64,000 nucleotides of DNA from Natronomonas moolapensis 8.8.11 (GTDB taxonomy: Archaea; Halobacteriota; Halobacteria; Halobacteriales; Haloarculaceae). A program made the translations under genes and the position numbers. Positions within the stretch are counted from its first letter, which is position 1, and each line of letters begins with the position of its first letter. The stretch spans positions 2,728,001 through 2,792,000 of the forward strand of contig NC_020388.1 in assembly GCF_000591055.1 (NCBI RefSeq), given 5' to 3'. Of this stretch, positions 9,246-18,467 are shown piece after piece. The notes beneath the pieces were generated by a model that saw only the letters and a list, made by a program, of their open reading frames with translations, was not told the DNA's origin and searched no databases.

Positions 9246-10013
9246 ATGAGCACGACATCGCCCTTCGTCGGTGGTGGTGATCCGGCGGGGACGGTACTCT
9301 TTATAAGGCTTCTCGCCCACGCCTCGATCGCCGTTGCGGCCGCGATACTTCTGGTGTTTCTCGGCGTCTACGTCCGACGCGTCCTCGCCGAGGGCTTCGA
9401 GTACGAGTGGGGCTATCTCGCGGTCGGTATCGGAGCCGGCGTCATCTACGGTCTCTCGGGTATCGCGACCGACCTGACCGGATACGCGTGGCTCGCCGCG
9501 TTCACCGAAGGCGCGGTGTTGTTTTTTATTCTCTTCGTCGCGCTCGGGATCCGGGCGATGTACCACGCCGACCGGCCGGCGTCTGCCGGCCGGCTGTTGC
9601 CGGTGTGGGCCGACGGCCTCGTCATCGTCGGATTCGTCGCCGCCTGGTGGGTGGGCTACGTCGCGGCGGGCGAGGGGACCCGCCCCGTCGTCGCCGTCGG
9701 GTGGATCGCGGCCTCGGCGTGGGCGCTGTTCTACGCCATCCGGACGACGCGGACCCACGAGGGGACCACCTTCTCCGCGATCACGCGGCACCTGCTGCCC
9801 GCCGTCCTCTGCGTCGTCGCCGTCATCGTGACCGACCTGGCCCGGAGTGTCACCGCGGTCGACGGGGCCGCCGTCGAGGCCGTCTGGCTCGTCGGGACGG
9901 TGCTCGTCGCCGCGTTCCTGTTCAACACCGCGGTCGCCATCCGCCAGCAGGCAGGCGAGGTCGACCGGATGTACGACCGGACGACGTGGCGACAACAGAG
10001 CTTAGACGACTGA
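9246..10013 (+). CDS. Predicted seven-helix membrane protein
   Basis: This 255-residue hydrophobic protein has about seven predicted membrane helices, separated by short loops, and a charged C-terminal tail (VDRMYDRTTWRQQSLDD). I see no transporter or receptor signature and no Lys in a rhodopsin-type helix-7 context, so I assign no function. It is followed after 63 bp by the HtrA-like lipoprotein on the same strand; the two could share a transcript. Confidence 0.75.
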   Translation: MSTTSPFVGGGDPAGTVLFIRLLAHASIAVAAAILLVFLGVYVRRVLAEGFEYEWGYLAVGIGAGVIYGLSGIATDLTGYAWLAAFTEGAVLFFILFVALGIRAMYHADRPASAGRLLPVWADGLVIVGFVAAWWVGYVAAGEGTRPVVAVGWIAASAWALFYAIRTTRTHEGTTFSAITRHLLPAVLCVVAVIVTDLARSVTAVDGAAVEAVWLVGTVLVAAFLFNTAVAIRQQAGEVDRMYDRTTWRQQSLDD

Positions 10014-10076
10014 GGCGACCGTGTCGGTGCAGTCCGGATCCGAAGACCCTTTTCGACACGCGGGCATAAAAACGGT

Positions 10077-11138
10077 ATGTCACGGCAGACACGCCGACGC
10101 TTCCTCACCGGAGCGGCGGGGCTCGCGGCCGGCCTCGCCGGTTGTGCCACCGGCGTCCGAGACACCCCTGATCCCGTGCCGCCGGCGGAGACGGCCGACG
10201 AGACCGACTCCAGGTACACTGCGGCGTTCGATCGGACCATCGAGTCGGTCGCCTTCGTCGGCGCCGGAGACGGCAGCGGATCGGGGTTCGTCCACGACGG
10301 CGTCGTCGTCACGAACCAACACGTCGTCGGGGACGCAGAAACGGCTGACATCCGGTTCGAAAACGGCGAGTGGCGGAGCGCGGGCGTCACCGCGACGGAC
10401 GTCTACGCCGACCTCGCGGTGCTGTCGACGGACGTTCCGGAATACGCTCGTCCGTTGTCGTTCGTCGACTCGGTCCCCCCCGTCGGGACTGAAGTGCTCG
10501 CGTTGGGGAGTCCCTTCGGGCTCGAATCCTCCGTCTCCTCGGGCATCATAAGCGGCCGGAACCGGTCGCTCCCGAACGAGCAGACCGGCTTTTCGATCCC
10601 CAACACCGTCCAGACCGACGCCGGGTTGGACCCCGGCAACAGCGGCGGCCCGCTCGTCACGATGGAGGGGCAGGTGACCGGCGTTGCCGTCGCGGGGGCC
10701 GGAACGAGCGTCGGGTTCGCCGTCTCGCCGCTGCTCGCTCGCCGGGTGCTGCCGGAACTCATCGAGACGGGCAACTACGACCACCCCTTCCTCGGCATCC
10801 GGCTGATCGAGGTGACGCCGACGGTCGCGGAGGCAAACGGCCTCGACGAACCGCGCGGGATCCTCGTCGTCGAGACGACCGAGAGCGCACCGACGGGGAC
10901 CGAACTCCGCGGCATCTCCGGCGAGCGAACGGTGGGCGGGCAGACGGTCCCCGTCGGCGGTGACGTCCTCGTCGAACTCGACGGGGAGTCCATCGACTCC
11001 AACGCCGACTTGGGGACGACGCTGGCGCTGGAACTCTCGCCGGGCGATCGGGTCCCGGCGACGGTCATCCGCGACGGCGAACGGCGCGAGATAACCGTCG
11101 CCATCGGTGCGCGGCCCGACCCCCGAGGGGTCAGGTGA
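10077..11138 (+). CDS. HtrA/DegP-type serine protease, Tat lipoprotein
   Basis: This 353-residue secreted protease opens with a Tat signal peptide containing RRRFL, and then a lipobox ending in Cys23 (LAGC). It is therefore probably exported folded and lipid-anchored on the outer face of the membrane. The trypsin-like domain shows the triad His82 (TNQHVV), Asp112 (YADLAVL) and Ser189 (DPGNSGGPLV). A C-terminal PDZ domain (about residues 235-345) carries GEVLVELDG-like features. It probably degrades misfolded extracellular or membrane proteins. A membrane protein gene precedes it on the same strand. Confidence 0.93.
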   Translation: MSRQTRRRFLTGAAGLAAGLAGCATGVRDTPDPVPPAETADETDSRYTAAFDRTIESVAFVGAGDGSGSGFVHDGVVVTNQHVVGDAETADIRFENGEWRSAGVTATDVYADLAVLSTDVPEYARPLSFVDSVPPVGTEVLALGSPFGLESSVSSGIISGRNRSLPNEQTGFSIPNTVQTDAGLDPGNSGGPLVTMEGQVTGVAVAGAGTSVGFAVSPLLARRVLPELIETGNYDHPFLGIRLIEVTPTVAEANGLDEPRGILVVETTESAPTGTELRGISGERTVGGQTVPVGGDVLVELDGESIDSNADLGTTLALELSPGDRVPATVIRDGERREITVAIGARPDPRGVR

Positions 11139-11157
11139 GTCCGCTAGGGCCGACAGC

Positions 11158-11565
11158 TTACTCCGTGCCGTCCCCCGACTCCGCGTCCTCCAGCGCGCCG
11201 CGCAACTCGGGGACCGTCGCGGTAAGTTTGCCCACCTGTTCGTGTGCGTCTGCGATGCGCGAGAGCGTCGTCTCGAGGGCTTCGATCTCCGCTTCGAGGT
11301 CCTCGGCGTCCTCGAAGGCGTCGGCCTTCCGGCCGATCGCGAACCACTTTTTCGCGTCCCGGAGGTCCTCCTCGGCGTCGCCGGCGTCGAGTGCTCCTTT
11401 CAGCCCGTTGAGCACACCGAGGGTGTTGTCGGCCTCGGCCTCCCAGACGTCGTCGGGGGCCGGCAGCGACGATTTCGCCGCCGCGAGGCTGGTTTCGACG
11501 TCCTCGCGCATCTCGGCGGCGGCTTCGTCGAACAGATCGTCGTCGTCGAGCGTGGCCTGGCTCAT
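11158..11565 (-). CDS. DUF5790-type coiled-coil protein
   Basis: This 135-residue acidic protein is almost entirely helical and has heptad-like patterns (LEAEIEALETTLSRIADAHEQVGKL). It fits the haloarchaeal DUF5790 family as I remember it. Function is unknown. The ATG at 11565 (MSQATLDDDD) is chosen over one two codons upstream. The gene is convergent with the HtrA-like gene. Confidence 0.75.
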   Translation of the reverse strand: MSQATLDDDDLFDEAAAEMREDVETSLAAAKSSLPAPDDVWEAEADNTLGVLNGLKGALDAGDAEEDLRDAKKWFAIGRKADAFEDAEDLEAEIEALETTLSRIADAHEQVGKLTATVPELRGALEDAESGDGTE

Positions 11566-11653
11566 GCACAACGTTTCGCACGGGGGCGGTTAAAAACACG
11601 CCGCAAAGCGAAAGTGGAACTGGAATCGGGGACGGCCCCCGGCGACGCCGCGG

Positions 11654-12013
11654 TCACGCCCCCCCGCATTCCTCGACCCGGTCGAGTCGCATCCGCGGGT
11701 AGTCGCCGTCCATCGCCATCGAAGCGACGGCGACGCTGTCGTCGTACTCGATCCTGAGTTCGACTCTCATGAACCGCCCCGTCAACTCGGTGTACTCCGC
11801 CGACTGTTCCGCGAGGGCGGCCGCCAGTTCGTCTTCGAGGACGTCGACGTCGGCGTCGACACAGAAGGGTTGGTTCTCGATCGACTCCTCGATGGCGCGT
11901 TCGAGGCTCGCGGCGCTGTCCGGCGAGACAGGTGTGCCCGCGAACTGGTGATAGAGGCTCCCGAACTTGATGCCCGCCTCGAAGCAGGCTGCCTGTGGGG
12001 TCGTCGGTTCCAT
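11654..12013 (-). CDS. mptD: Archaeal dihydroneopterin aldolase (MptD family)
   Basis: This 119-residue protein matches the archaeal MptD-type dihydroneopterin aldolase family. These enzymes cleave 7,8-dihydroneopterin to 6-hydroxymethyl-7,8-dihydropterin and glycolaldehyde in pterin/folate biosynthesis. The diagnostic N-terminus is CFEAGIKFGSLYHQFAGTPV, and the C-terminal part has MRVELRIEYD. In halophiles the product should feed tetrahydrofolate-type cofactors. The ATG at 12013 (MEPTTPQAA) is chosen because the conserved block starts soon after it. No other pterin gene is adjacent. Confidence 0.82.
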   Translation of the reverse strand: MEPTTPQAACFEAGIKFGSLYHQFAGTPVSPDSAASLERAIEESIENQPFCVDADVDVLEDELAAALAEQSAEYTELTGRFMRVELRIEYDDSVAVASMAMDGDYPRMRLDRVEECGGA

Positions 12014-12094
12014 GCTCGTAGTTGGGGGGCAGGCCAAATAAACCGGCGGCTATCGGCCGGATAAAAATAGGACGTGTCGCGGGACGCGCGGTCC

Positions 12095-14080
12095 TCAGTC
12101 GTCGGCGGGCGCGGCGTCGCTGCCGCCCTCGGCCTGCTTTTTCGTGTGCGAGAGCTTGCCGCCGTCGGCGAGGATCCGTCGCTCGCGCTCGGAGGCGTCG
12201 AGCGTCGCGGTGAGTTCCCACTCGTCGTTGACGCGGACGGTGAACTCCTCTTGCCCGGAGCGGACGGCGTCGGCGACGTCGTCGACGATCTCGATGTCGT
12301 CGCCCTGCTCGATCTGCTCGTAGTCGGAGGCGTCGATCTCCAGCGGGATGAGACCGAAGTTGAACAGGTTCGCCTTGTGGATGCGGGCGAAGCTCTGTGC
12401 GAGGACGCCCTCGACGCCGAGGTACATCGGACACAGCGCCGCGTGCTCCCGGGAGGAGCCCTGGCCGTAGTTCTCGCCGGCGACGAGGAAGCCGCCGTCG
12501 CTATCGAGTGCGCGCTGGGCGAAGTCCTCGTCGACTCGGGAGAGGGTGAACTCCGAGAGCTTCGGGATGTTCGAGCGGTACATCAGGATGTCCTGGGTCG
12601 CCGGGATGATGTGGTCGGTCGTGATGTTGTCCTCCATCTTCAGGAGGTTCGGTCCCGAGAGCTCCGAGCCCATCTCGTCTTTCAGGGGCACGTCGCCGAT
12701 GTTCGGGCCCTTGATGAGCTCGTCGTCGACGGCCTCGTCGGGCGCGATGATGTCGGGGTCCTCCTGACCCATGCCCTCGCTGTATTTCGACCCCATCTCG
12801 AACTCGGGGGCCTCGAGGTCGCCGAGGTCGTCGGCGAGGTCCCGGGGGTCGACGATCTCGCCGGCGATCGCCGCGGCGGTGGCGACTTCGGGCGAGCACA
12901 GGTAGACGTTGTCGTCCTCGATGCCGGAGCGGCCCTCGAAGTTGCGGTTGAACGTCCGCAGCGAGACCGAGTCCGAACCGGGCACGTGGCCGATGCCGAT
13001 ACAGGCACCACAGGTCGCCTCGGAGAAGTTGACGCCCGCGGCCATCATCTCGGCGGTCCAGCCCTCACGGGCGAGCATCTCGCTGGCCTGTTTGGAGCCG
13101 GGTGCGACGACCATCTCGGTCTTCTTCTCGACGGTGCGGCCCTTGAGCATCTTCGCACCGGGGAGAATGTCCTCGTAGGCGCCGTTCGTACAGGAGCCGA
13201 TGATGACCTGCTCGACGTCCTCGCCGGCGACCTCGCTGACAGGCACGACCTTGTCGGGCATCGACGGGCAGGCGATGAGCGGTTCGAGTTCCGAGAGGTC
13301 GACCGTGATCTGGTCGGCGTACTCGGCGTCCTCGTCCGGCGAGAGGTCGACGTAGTCGTCCTCGCGGCCGATCCGGGAGAGCCAGTCTTTCGTCTTCTCG
13401 TCGGTCGGGAAGATCGAGGAGGTGGCGCCGAGCTCCGTGCCGAGGTTCGTGATCGTCGTCCGCTCGGGGACGGTCAGCGACTCGACGCCGGGGCCGGTGT
13501 ACTCGAAGATCTTGCCGACGCCGCCCTTGACGGTCAGTTCGCCGAGCAGGTGCAGCGCGATGTCCTTCGCGGTGGCCCACTCGGGGAGTTCGCCCTCGAG
13601 GTGGACGTTGACGACTTCCGGCATCTCGATGTAGTAGGCGCCGCCACCCATGGCGACGGAGACGTCGAGGCCGCCCGACCCGATCGCGAGCTGGCCGAGC
13701 CCGCCGGGCGTCGGCGTGTGGCTGTCGGACCCGAGGAGCGTCTTGCCGGGCGCGGCGAAGTTCTCCTTGTGGACGTTGTGGCAGATACCGTTGCCGGGGC
13801 GGCTGTAGTAGGCACCGAACGTCCCCGCGGCGCTTCGGAGGAAGCGGTGGTCGTCGGTGTTTTTGAAGTCGAACTGGTAGGTCTGGTGGTCGCAGTACTG
13901 GGCGGCGAGTTCGGTCTGGACTTCGTCCAGGCCGAGCGCCTCGAACTGCAGCCACACGAGCGTGCCGGTGGTGTCCTGTGTGAGCACCTGATCGATCTCG
14001 ATGCCGATCTCCTCGCCCGTCTCGAGGTCGCCCTCGACGAGGTGATCGTCAAGGATCTTTTCGGTGAGTGTCTGTCCCAT
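12095..14080 (-). CDS. acnA: Aconitate hydratase
   Basis: This 661-residue [4Fe-4S] aconitase interconverts citrate and isocitrate in the TCA cycle. Cluster ligands are visible in IGSCTNGAYED and SEATCGACIGIG, and the substrate-binding segment GSDSHTPTPGGLGQL is present. The C-terminal swivel domain has NYGQGSSREHAAL. The start MGQTLTEKIL at 14080 is preferred over an ATG at 14104, because a TATA-like box at 14107-14114 would overlap the longer version. A perfect 11-bp inverted repeat lies upstream of that TATA. Confidence 0.95.
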   Translation of the reverse strand: MGQTLTEKILDDHLVEGDLETGEEIGIEIDQVLTQDTTGTLVWLQFEALGLDEVQTELAAQYCDHQTYQFDFKNTDDHRFLRSAAGTFGAYYSRPGNGICHNVHKENFAAPGKTLLGSDSHTPTPGGLGQLAIGSGGLDVSVAMGGGAYYIEMPEVVNVHLEGELPEWATAKDIALHLLGELTVKGGVGKIFEYTGPGVESLTVPERTTITNLGTELGATSSIFPTDEKTKDWLSRIGREDDYVDLSPDEDAEYADQITVDLSELEPLIACPSMPDKVVPVSEVAGEDVEQVIIGSCTNGAYEDILPGAKMLKGRTVEKKTEMVVAPGSKQASEMLAREGWTAEMMAAGVNFSEATCGACIGIGHVPGSDSVSLRTFNRNFEGRSGIEDDNVYLCSPEVATAAAIAGEIVDPRDLADDLGDLEAPEFEMGSKYSEGMGQEDPDIIAPDEAVDDELIKGPNIGDVPLKDEMGSELSGPNLLKMEDNITTDHIIPATQDILMYRSNIPKLSEFTLSRVDEDFAQRALDSDGGFLVAGENYGQGSSREHAALCPMYLGVEGVLAQSFARIHKANLFNFGLIPLEIDASDYEQIEQGDDIEIVDDVADAVRSGQEEFTVRVNDEWELTATLDASERERRILADGGKLSHTKKQAEGGSDAAPADD

Positions 14081-14106
14081 ATCATCCGCAAATCGAGTGT
14101 CCATAG

Positions 14107-14114
14107 ATATAAAT
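14107..14114 (-). promoter_or_regulatory. TATA-like box of the aconitase gene
   Basis: The minus strand reads TTTATATC, centred about 30 bp before the ATG at 14080. It predicts a very short or absent leader and supports the shorter start. Confidence 0.55.
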
Positions 14115-14140
14115 CCGGCGAGTTTCGCCCCGCGTCGGCA

Positions 14141-14168
14141 GTTTTGGCCGGTTTTGCCCGGCCAAAAC
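14141..14168. promoter_or_regulatory. Perfect 11-bp inverted repeat upstream of aconitase
   Basis: The arms GTTTTGGCCGG and CCGGCCAAAAC flank a 6-bp spacer. The 28-bp element lies about 27 bp upstream of the aconitase TATA, between the aIF2-beta stop and the aconitase promoter. It could be a regulator site or a hairpin at the aIF2-beta 3' end. No T run follows it directly on the minus strand, which favours an operator. Confidence 0.55.
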
Positions 14169-14223
14169 GTGTATTTTCGTTCGCTAATCCGACACTATAA
14201 TTAACAAACGTTTAAAAATAATC

Positions 14224-14835
14224 TCAGGCGAGCCGCGAGAAGGCGAGGTTACCGCTCGTACTCTCGATATAGATGTCGACGACGTCACCCTCGTCGGCCC
14301 CCGGAACGAAGATCGTGTAGTCGCCGCGGTGGGCGACCCCGTCTCCCTTGCGTCCGGTGTCGGTTACCTTTACGGTGTAGGTGTTGCCGGCCTCGACGTC
14401 GTCTTCGGTCGCCCCCGAGTCGTCCGTCCGCGTGCTCTTCGAGACGGGGCGGAACGCGCCGCAGGCGTCACACCGGAGCATGAGGTTGCGGTTCTCCTGG
14501 ACGAGACGGGTGTCCGGAAGGCCACACTCACTACAGCGGACGTACTCCTCGGTGTAGTCGTCGACGACGCGCTCGAAGTCCCGCGAATCGAAGTTTCCGT
14601 TGTATCGGCCGACGCCCTCCGAGAGTTTCCCGGAGGTCGCGAGGGTCTGTTGGACGAACCGGTGGACGTGGTCGGTCTCGCGGTTCAGCGCGTCCGCGAC
14701 TGCATCGAGGTTGGTAAACCGCGTGAACGCACCGTCGGTCTGTGCGACGGCGTCGGGGACCGAGAGCCGCTCGCCCGCCGAGCCGATGTCGGGGACGGCT
14801 TCCAGCGCCCGGTCGAGGCTGGCTTCGTATTCCAT
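14224..14835 (-). CDS. eif2b: Translation initiation factor aIF2 subunit beta with TRAM domain
   Basis: This 203-residue subunit of the aIF2 heterotrimer helps deliver initiator Met-tRNA to the small ribosomal subunit. The alpha/beta domain is followed by a C4 zinc ribbon (YVRCSECGLPDTRL and LMLRCDACGAFRPV). The last 55 residues form a TRAM domain (NTYTVKVTDTGRKGDGVA, then FVPGADEGDVVDI), a fusion typical of haloarchaea that probably adds RNA affinity. The ATG at 14835 (MEYEASLDRAL) is the natural start. hisA lies 82 bp upstream on the same strand. Confidence 0.92.
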   Translation of the reverse strand: MEYEASLDRALEAVPDIGSAGERLSVPDAVAQTDGAFTRFTNLDAVADALNRETDHVHRFVQQTLATSGKLSEGVGRYNGNFDSRDFERVVDDYTEEYVRCSECGLPDTRLVQENRNLMLRCDACGAFRPVSKSTRTDDSGATEDDVEAGNTYTVKVTDTGRKGDGVAHRGDYTIFVPGADEGDVVDIYIESTSGNLAFSRLA

Positions 14836-14917
14836 ACCGTACCGACGGGCGTGGACGGTAAATGCGTTCCGAGACCGCCCCGGCGTCGAACCGTCGTCTC
14901 CCGCGTCGGTGTCGCTC

Positions 14918-15634
14918 TCACTCCCGCATCGCCGCCTCGAGGGTGAATCGACCCTCGTACAGCGCCGTCCCGACGACGACGGCCGAAGCGCCGATATCCT
15001 CGAGCGTCCGCACGTCCTCCAGCGTCGAGACGCCACCGCTGGCCACGACCGGGATGTCGACCGAATCGACGACCGCCTCGACGGGGGCGCGCCGGATCCC
15101 CTCGAGTTGCCCCTCGACGTCGACGTCGGTAAAGAGGATCGCGCCCGCCCCCTCGGACTCGTATCGCACGGCCGCCTCTGCGGGGTCGAGACCCGTCCCC
15201 TCCGTCCACCCGGAGACCACGACTTCGCCGCCCTTCGCGTCGAGGCTCACTATCACGCTCCCGGGGAACGACGCGTCGATCTCCCCGACGATTTCGGGCG
15301 TCTCGACGGCCGCCGTTCCCAGGATGACCCGATCGACGCCCGCTTCCAACAGCCCGATCGCGTCGTCGGCCGTCCGGATGCCGCCGCCCAGTTGGACGTC
15401 GACGTCGACCGCGTCGACGATCGACTCGACGGCGTCGGCGTTTTCGCGCTCGCCGTCGAACGCGCCGTCGAGGTCGACGATGTGGATCGTCCGCGCGCCC
15501 GCGTCGACCCACCGTTCGGCCGCCTCGATTGGGTCGCCGTACGTTCTGGCGGTGCCGCGTTCGCCGCCGACGAGTTGGACGACCTGTCCGTCCTGCATAT
15601 CGACCGCGGGGACGACTTCGAATGAGGGAAACAC
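14918..15634 (-). CDS. hisA: HisA, ProFAR isomerase
   Basis: This 238-residue (beta/alpha)8 enzyme of histidine biosynthesis performs the Amadori isomerisation of ProFAR to PRFAR. The first catalytic Asp is in EVVPAVDMQDGQVVQL and the second is in the strand AILFTDVDVEGQ. Phosphate-binding loops are LGGGIRT and VASGGVS. GTG at 15634 (VFPSFEVVPAVD) fits the family length; the ORF upstream of it is unconserved. hisH, which produces the ammonia for the next step with HisF, lies 43 kb away in this window, so the pathway is dispersed. Confidence 0.93.
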   Translation of the reverse strand: MFPSFEVVPAVDMQDGQVVQLVGGERGTARTYGDPIEAAERWVDAGARTIHIVDLDGAFDGERENADAVESIVDAVDVDVQLGGGIRTADDAIGLLEAGVDRVILGTAAVETPEIVGEIDASFPGSVIVSLDAKGGEVVVSGWTEGTGLDPAEAAVRYESEGAGAILFTDVDVEGQLEGIRRAPVEAVVDSVDIPVVASGGVSTLEDVRTLEDIGASAVVVGTALYEGRFTLEAAMRE

Positions 15635-15825
15635 GGCTGTGCGGGGGTCCCGAAGCGACAAAAGCGTACCCGTTGGGTCGTCGGACGCCGACGCGGTGTT
15701 GGCCTTCCGGAGCCCGATTCGGCGGTGGACCGGTGCCCGACGGCCGGACATCCCCCGCCGATCCCCCCTGTCGAGCACCCACTAACAGCAAACTTCAACA
15801 TACCGGGGCTACAATACATTAATCG

Positions 15826-16215
15826 ATGCCAACCGTAGAATATCTCAACTACGAAGTACTGGACGACCACGGCTGGGGCATGGACGACGAGGACCTCTTC
15901 GAGAGCGCGGCCGACGCGGATCTCGGCGATGAGGACTACGGTGAACTCGACGTCGCCGAGGGCGAGTACATCCTCGAGGCGGCCGAAGCCCAGGGCTACG
16001 ACTGGCCGTTCTCGTGCCGTGCCGGCGCGTGTGCGAACTGTGCGGCTATCGTCAAGGAGGGCGAGATCGACATGGATATGCAACAGATCCTCTCGGACGA
16101 GGAGGTCGAAGAGGAGATGGTCCGACTGACCTGCATCGGCAGCCCGGCGGCCGACGAGGTCAAGATCGTCTACAACGCCAAGCACCTGGATTACCTCCAG
16201 AACCGCGTCATCTGA
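15826..16215 (+). CDS. [2Fe-2S] plant-type ferredoxin, halophilic
   Basis: This 129-residue ferredoxin has a conserved core carrying the [2Fe-2S] ligands: CRAGACANC for the first three Cys and LTCIG for the fourth. The halophile-specific acidic insertion near the N-terminus ([22 protein letters not shown]) is present. In haloarchaea this protein is the main electron carrier for 2-oxoacid:ferredoxin oxidoreductases. The gene is monocistronic in appearance, between divergent hisA and a DUF2070 gene. Confidence 0.95.
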   Translation: MPTVEYLNYEVLDDHGWGMDDEDLFESAADADLGDEDYGELDVAEGEYILEAAEAQGYDWPFSCRAGACANCAAIVKEGEIDMDMQQILSDEEVEEEMVRLTCIGSPAADEVKIVYNAKHLDYLQNRVI

Positions 16216-16346
16216 GCTTCGGGCCCACAACCGACACCGACACCGATTTTTTGCGTCGAAACGGCCGACAGCGGCCGCCGTCGCCTTCGACCGGCCGGCA
16301 CCGGGTACCGGGGCTATTAACCGCCCGAGCGCCCTTCGATCCGACG

Positions 16347-18107
16347 ATGACCCGAACGCAGGGGCAGTTGGCGGCGCTGTCGCGGTTCGTCTTCCGGGCC
16401 CCCGACTGGTCGACGAGCCTGTTTTTGACGCTGCTCGTTGCCGCGATCGTCGGCGTCGCCGCCTTCGACTCCGGGTTCTTTCTCGACGACGCCTACTTCG
16501 GGATGCTCTACGTGGGAGTGCCGACCGCGGTCGCCGCGTTCCTCACTGCCCCGGTCGACCGGCTGCTCGGCGGGCAGTTCACCTACAACCGATCGGCGCT
16601 TTTGGCGTTCATCTGTGAGTTGGTCGTCGTCGCCGTCCTCCTCGTAGCGGCCGCGACAGCGGCGCTCGCCGGCGTCGGCCAGCCGTTCGTCCTCGACGCG
16701 TTGCTGGTCGCGCTCGCCTCGATCTTCGCGCTCCGGCTGTTCGTCATCGTCGCCGTCTCGCGCCGATCGCCGGCGGCGGCAGCGGTGCCCGCGAGCATCC
16801 AGACCGTCGTCGCGACGGGCTTTGTCGCCGCCTACGACGGGAGCACGGACTACGTCCTGTTGCTCGCGCTGTGTGCCGTCTACGCGGCCGGCGTCTCGTT
16901 TTTCGTGTTCGCCATCGACCGCCCGTGGCGACGGAGTCTCGGCGTGTCAGTGCTCGATTTCGTCCGCGGCTTCGTCGGCCACGTCGCGGAGGGCTCGCGG
17001 GAACTCGAAACGTTCTTCGAGCAGGTCGGCGAGCGGGCGGTCGTTCCGGTCACAGTGCTCTCGATCCGCCGGCTCGGCGGGACCGAAAAGGCGCGGTTCG
17101 TGCTCCCGATGGTTCACCCGGGCCCGATCGGCGAGATCGGCGGCGGGAACCTTCCCGAGCGGATCGCGGCGTCGGCCGACGGTCTCGCCTTCCCGCCGCA
17201 CGCGACTGCCGGCCACGACTTCAACCTCGTCTCCGAGCGCGGGGTCGACACGCTCCTCGAGGCCACCTCGAGCGCCGCCGACCGGATCGAGTACGCTCGG
17301 GAGGCGACTCCGAGCCGACGGGAAGCGGAGGGCGACTCGAAGTTCCTCGGGCAGGCGATCGGCGAGGACCGCCTGCTCGTCGGCACCCACGCCCCGGAGC
17401 CGGCCGACGACGTCGCCTTTTCTGTCGGACTGTCGATCGCCGCCGAGGCGAGCGCCGGGGGTGACGTGATGCTCGTCGACGCCCACAACTGCAACGACGG
17501 GTTCGACGGGGCGGCGCTCGGGCACGTCACCCCCGGATCGGCCCGGTCGTTCGACATGATCGAGGCCGCCGGGCGGCTCTCGGAGCGACTCGGGACGGCC
17601 AAGCGGGGCGAACTGTCGGTCGGTGTCGCGTGCGAGGACACCGAGTGGGGCCGCGAAGACGGGCTCGGTCCACTCGGGCTCCGTGCCGCCGTCTTCGAGG
17701 TCCGGGGCCACCGGACGGCCTACGTGGTGATCGACGGCAACAACATGGACCCGGGGCTCAGAGAGCGGCTTCTCGGGGCTATCGACGCTGACGACGCCGA
17801 GGTGATGACGACCGACACACACGTCGTCACGACCGTCGACGCGACGAATCAGGTCGGGGCGGCGATCGACCACGACCGCCTCGTGGAGGCCGTCTCCCGG
17901 CTCGTCGAGGCGGCGGCAGCCGACCTCGAACCGGTCGAGGCCGGAATGGCGACAGAACGGGCCGAGGTGACCGTCTTCGGCAACGACCGGACCGAATCGC
18001 TGGCGGCGACGGCGAACGCGATGGTCGGCATGGGCGGAGTACTGTTGGCCGCCATCGTCGGCGCAGCGACGGCGGTGAGCCTGCTCGTGTTCGTGCTCAT
18101 TGGGTGA
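16347..18107 (+). CDS. DUF2070 family membrane protein
   Basis: This 586-residue archaeal protein has an N-terminal membrane domain of about seven helices (residues 20-190). A large soluble domain follows, containing VLPMVHPGPIGEIGGGNLPERI, HNCNDGFDG and a further conserved acidic region, and the protein ends in one helix (AIVGAATAVSLLVFVLIG). This is the DUF2070 layout. The soluble part suggests an enzymatic or metal-binding role, but none is established. The ATG at 16347 is chosen; sequence upstream of it overlaps the ferredoxin gene in another frame. Confidence 0.85.
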   Translation: MTRTQGQLAALSRFVFRAPDWSTSLFLTLLVAAIVGVAAFDSGFFLDDAYFGMLYVGVPTAVAAFLTAPVDRLLGGQFTYNRSALLAFICELVVVAVLLVAAATAALAGVGQPFVLDALLVALASIFALRLFVIVAVSRRSPAAAAVPASIQTVVATGFVAAYDGSTDYVLLLALCAVYAAGVSFFVFAIDRPWRRSLGVSVLDFVRGFVGHVAEGSRELETFFEQVGERAVVPVTVLSIRRLGGTEKARFVLPMVHPGPIGEIGGGNLPERIAASADGLAFPPHATAGHDFNLVSERGVDTLLEATSSAADRIEYAREATPSRREAEGDSKFLGQAIGEDRLLVGTHAPEPADDVAFSVGLSIAAEASAGGDVMLVDAHNCNDGFDGAALGHVTPGSARSFDMIEAAGRLSERLGTAKRGELSVGVACEDTEWGREDGLGPLGLRAAVFEVRGHRTAYVVIDGNNMDPGLRERLLGAIDADDAEVMTTDTHVVTTVDATNQVGAAIDHDRLVEAVSRLVEAAAADLEPVEAGMATERAEVTVFGNDRTESLAATANAMVGMGGVLLAAIVGAATAVSLLVFVLIG

Positions 18108-18120
18108 AACGCGGCGGACG

Positions 18121-18160
18121 CCGGTTCCGGGTCGGGAATACCGGTTCCGGGTCAGGAATA
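18121..18160. repeat. 20-bp tandem duplication
   Basis: Two adjacent 20-bp units differ at one base. They lie just after the DUF2070 stop, in the convergent gap before the DUF3194 gene. Confidence 0.8.
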
Positions 18161-18199
18161 CCGATATCGGAGCGTCGTCCCCGGCGGGCGGCCGTCGGC

Positions 18200-18463
18200 T
18201 CAGTCCTCGAAAAGCTCGTCGACGGCGGCTTCGGCGGCCTCGACGGCCTCTTCCGCGACTGCCTCGGGGTCGGGGTCGTCGGGGGCGTTGAGGTAGACGT
18301 CGACTTCGAGGACGCCTTCCTCGAACCGAACGGTCACGTCCAGGTCGGTCACCTCGGACTGTTTGTACCGCGAGAGGACGAGTCCCTCGGCGGCATCCGA
18401 GGCGGCCTCGGCGACCGCCTCGTCGGTCGGCCCCGCGTCGTTCGGGGGTGGCGTTTCGCTCAC
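18200..18463 (-). CDS. DUF3194 family protein
   Basis: This 87-residue acidic archaeal protein has alternating strand and helix segments (LDVTVRFEEGVLEVDVYLNAP). It matches DUF3194, whose genes typically follow prefoldin beta in archaea, exactly as here. GTG at 18463 begins 4 bp after the prefoldin stop, so the two are surely co-translated. Function is unknown; the linkage suggests a role near protein folding or translation. Confidence 0.8.
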   Translation of the reverse strand: MSETPPPNDAGPTDEAVAEAASDAAEGLVLSRYKQSEVTDLDVTVRFEEGVLEVDVYLNAPDDPDPEAVAEEAVEAAEAAVDELFED

Positions 18464-18467
18464 GTCC

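Noticed and set aside
12074-14200. Long plus-strand frame opposite aconitase
   Set aside because: Aconitase on the minus strand is unmistakable; the opposite frame is a GC shadow.
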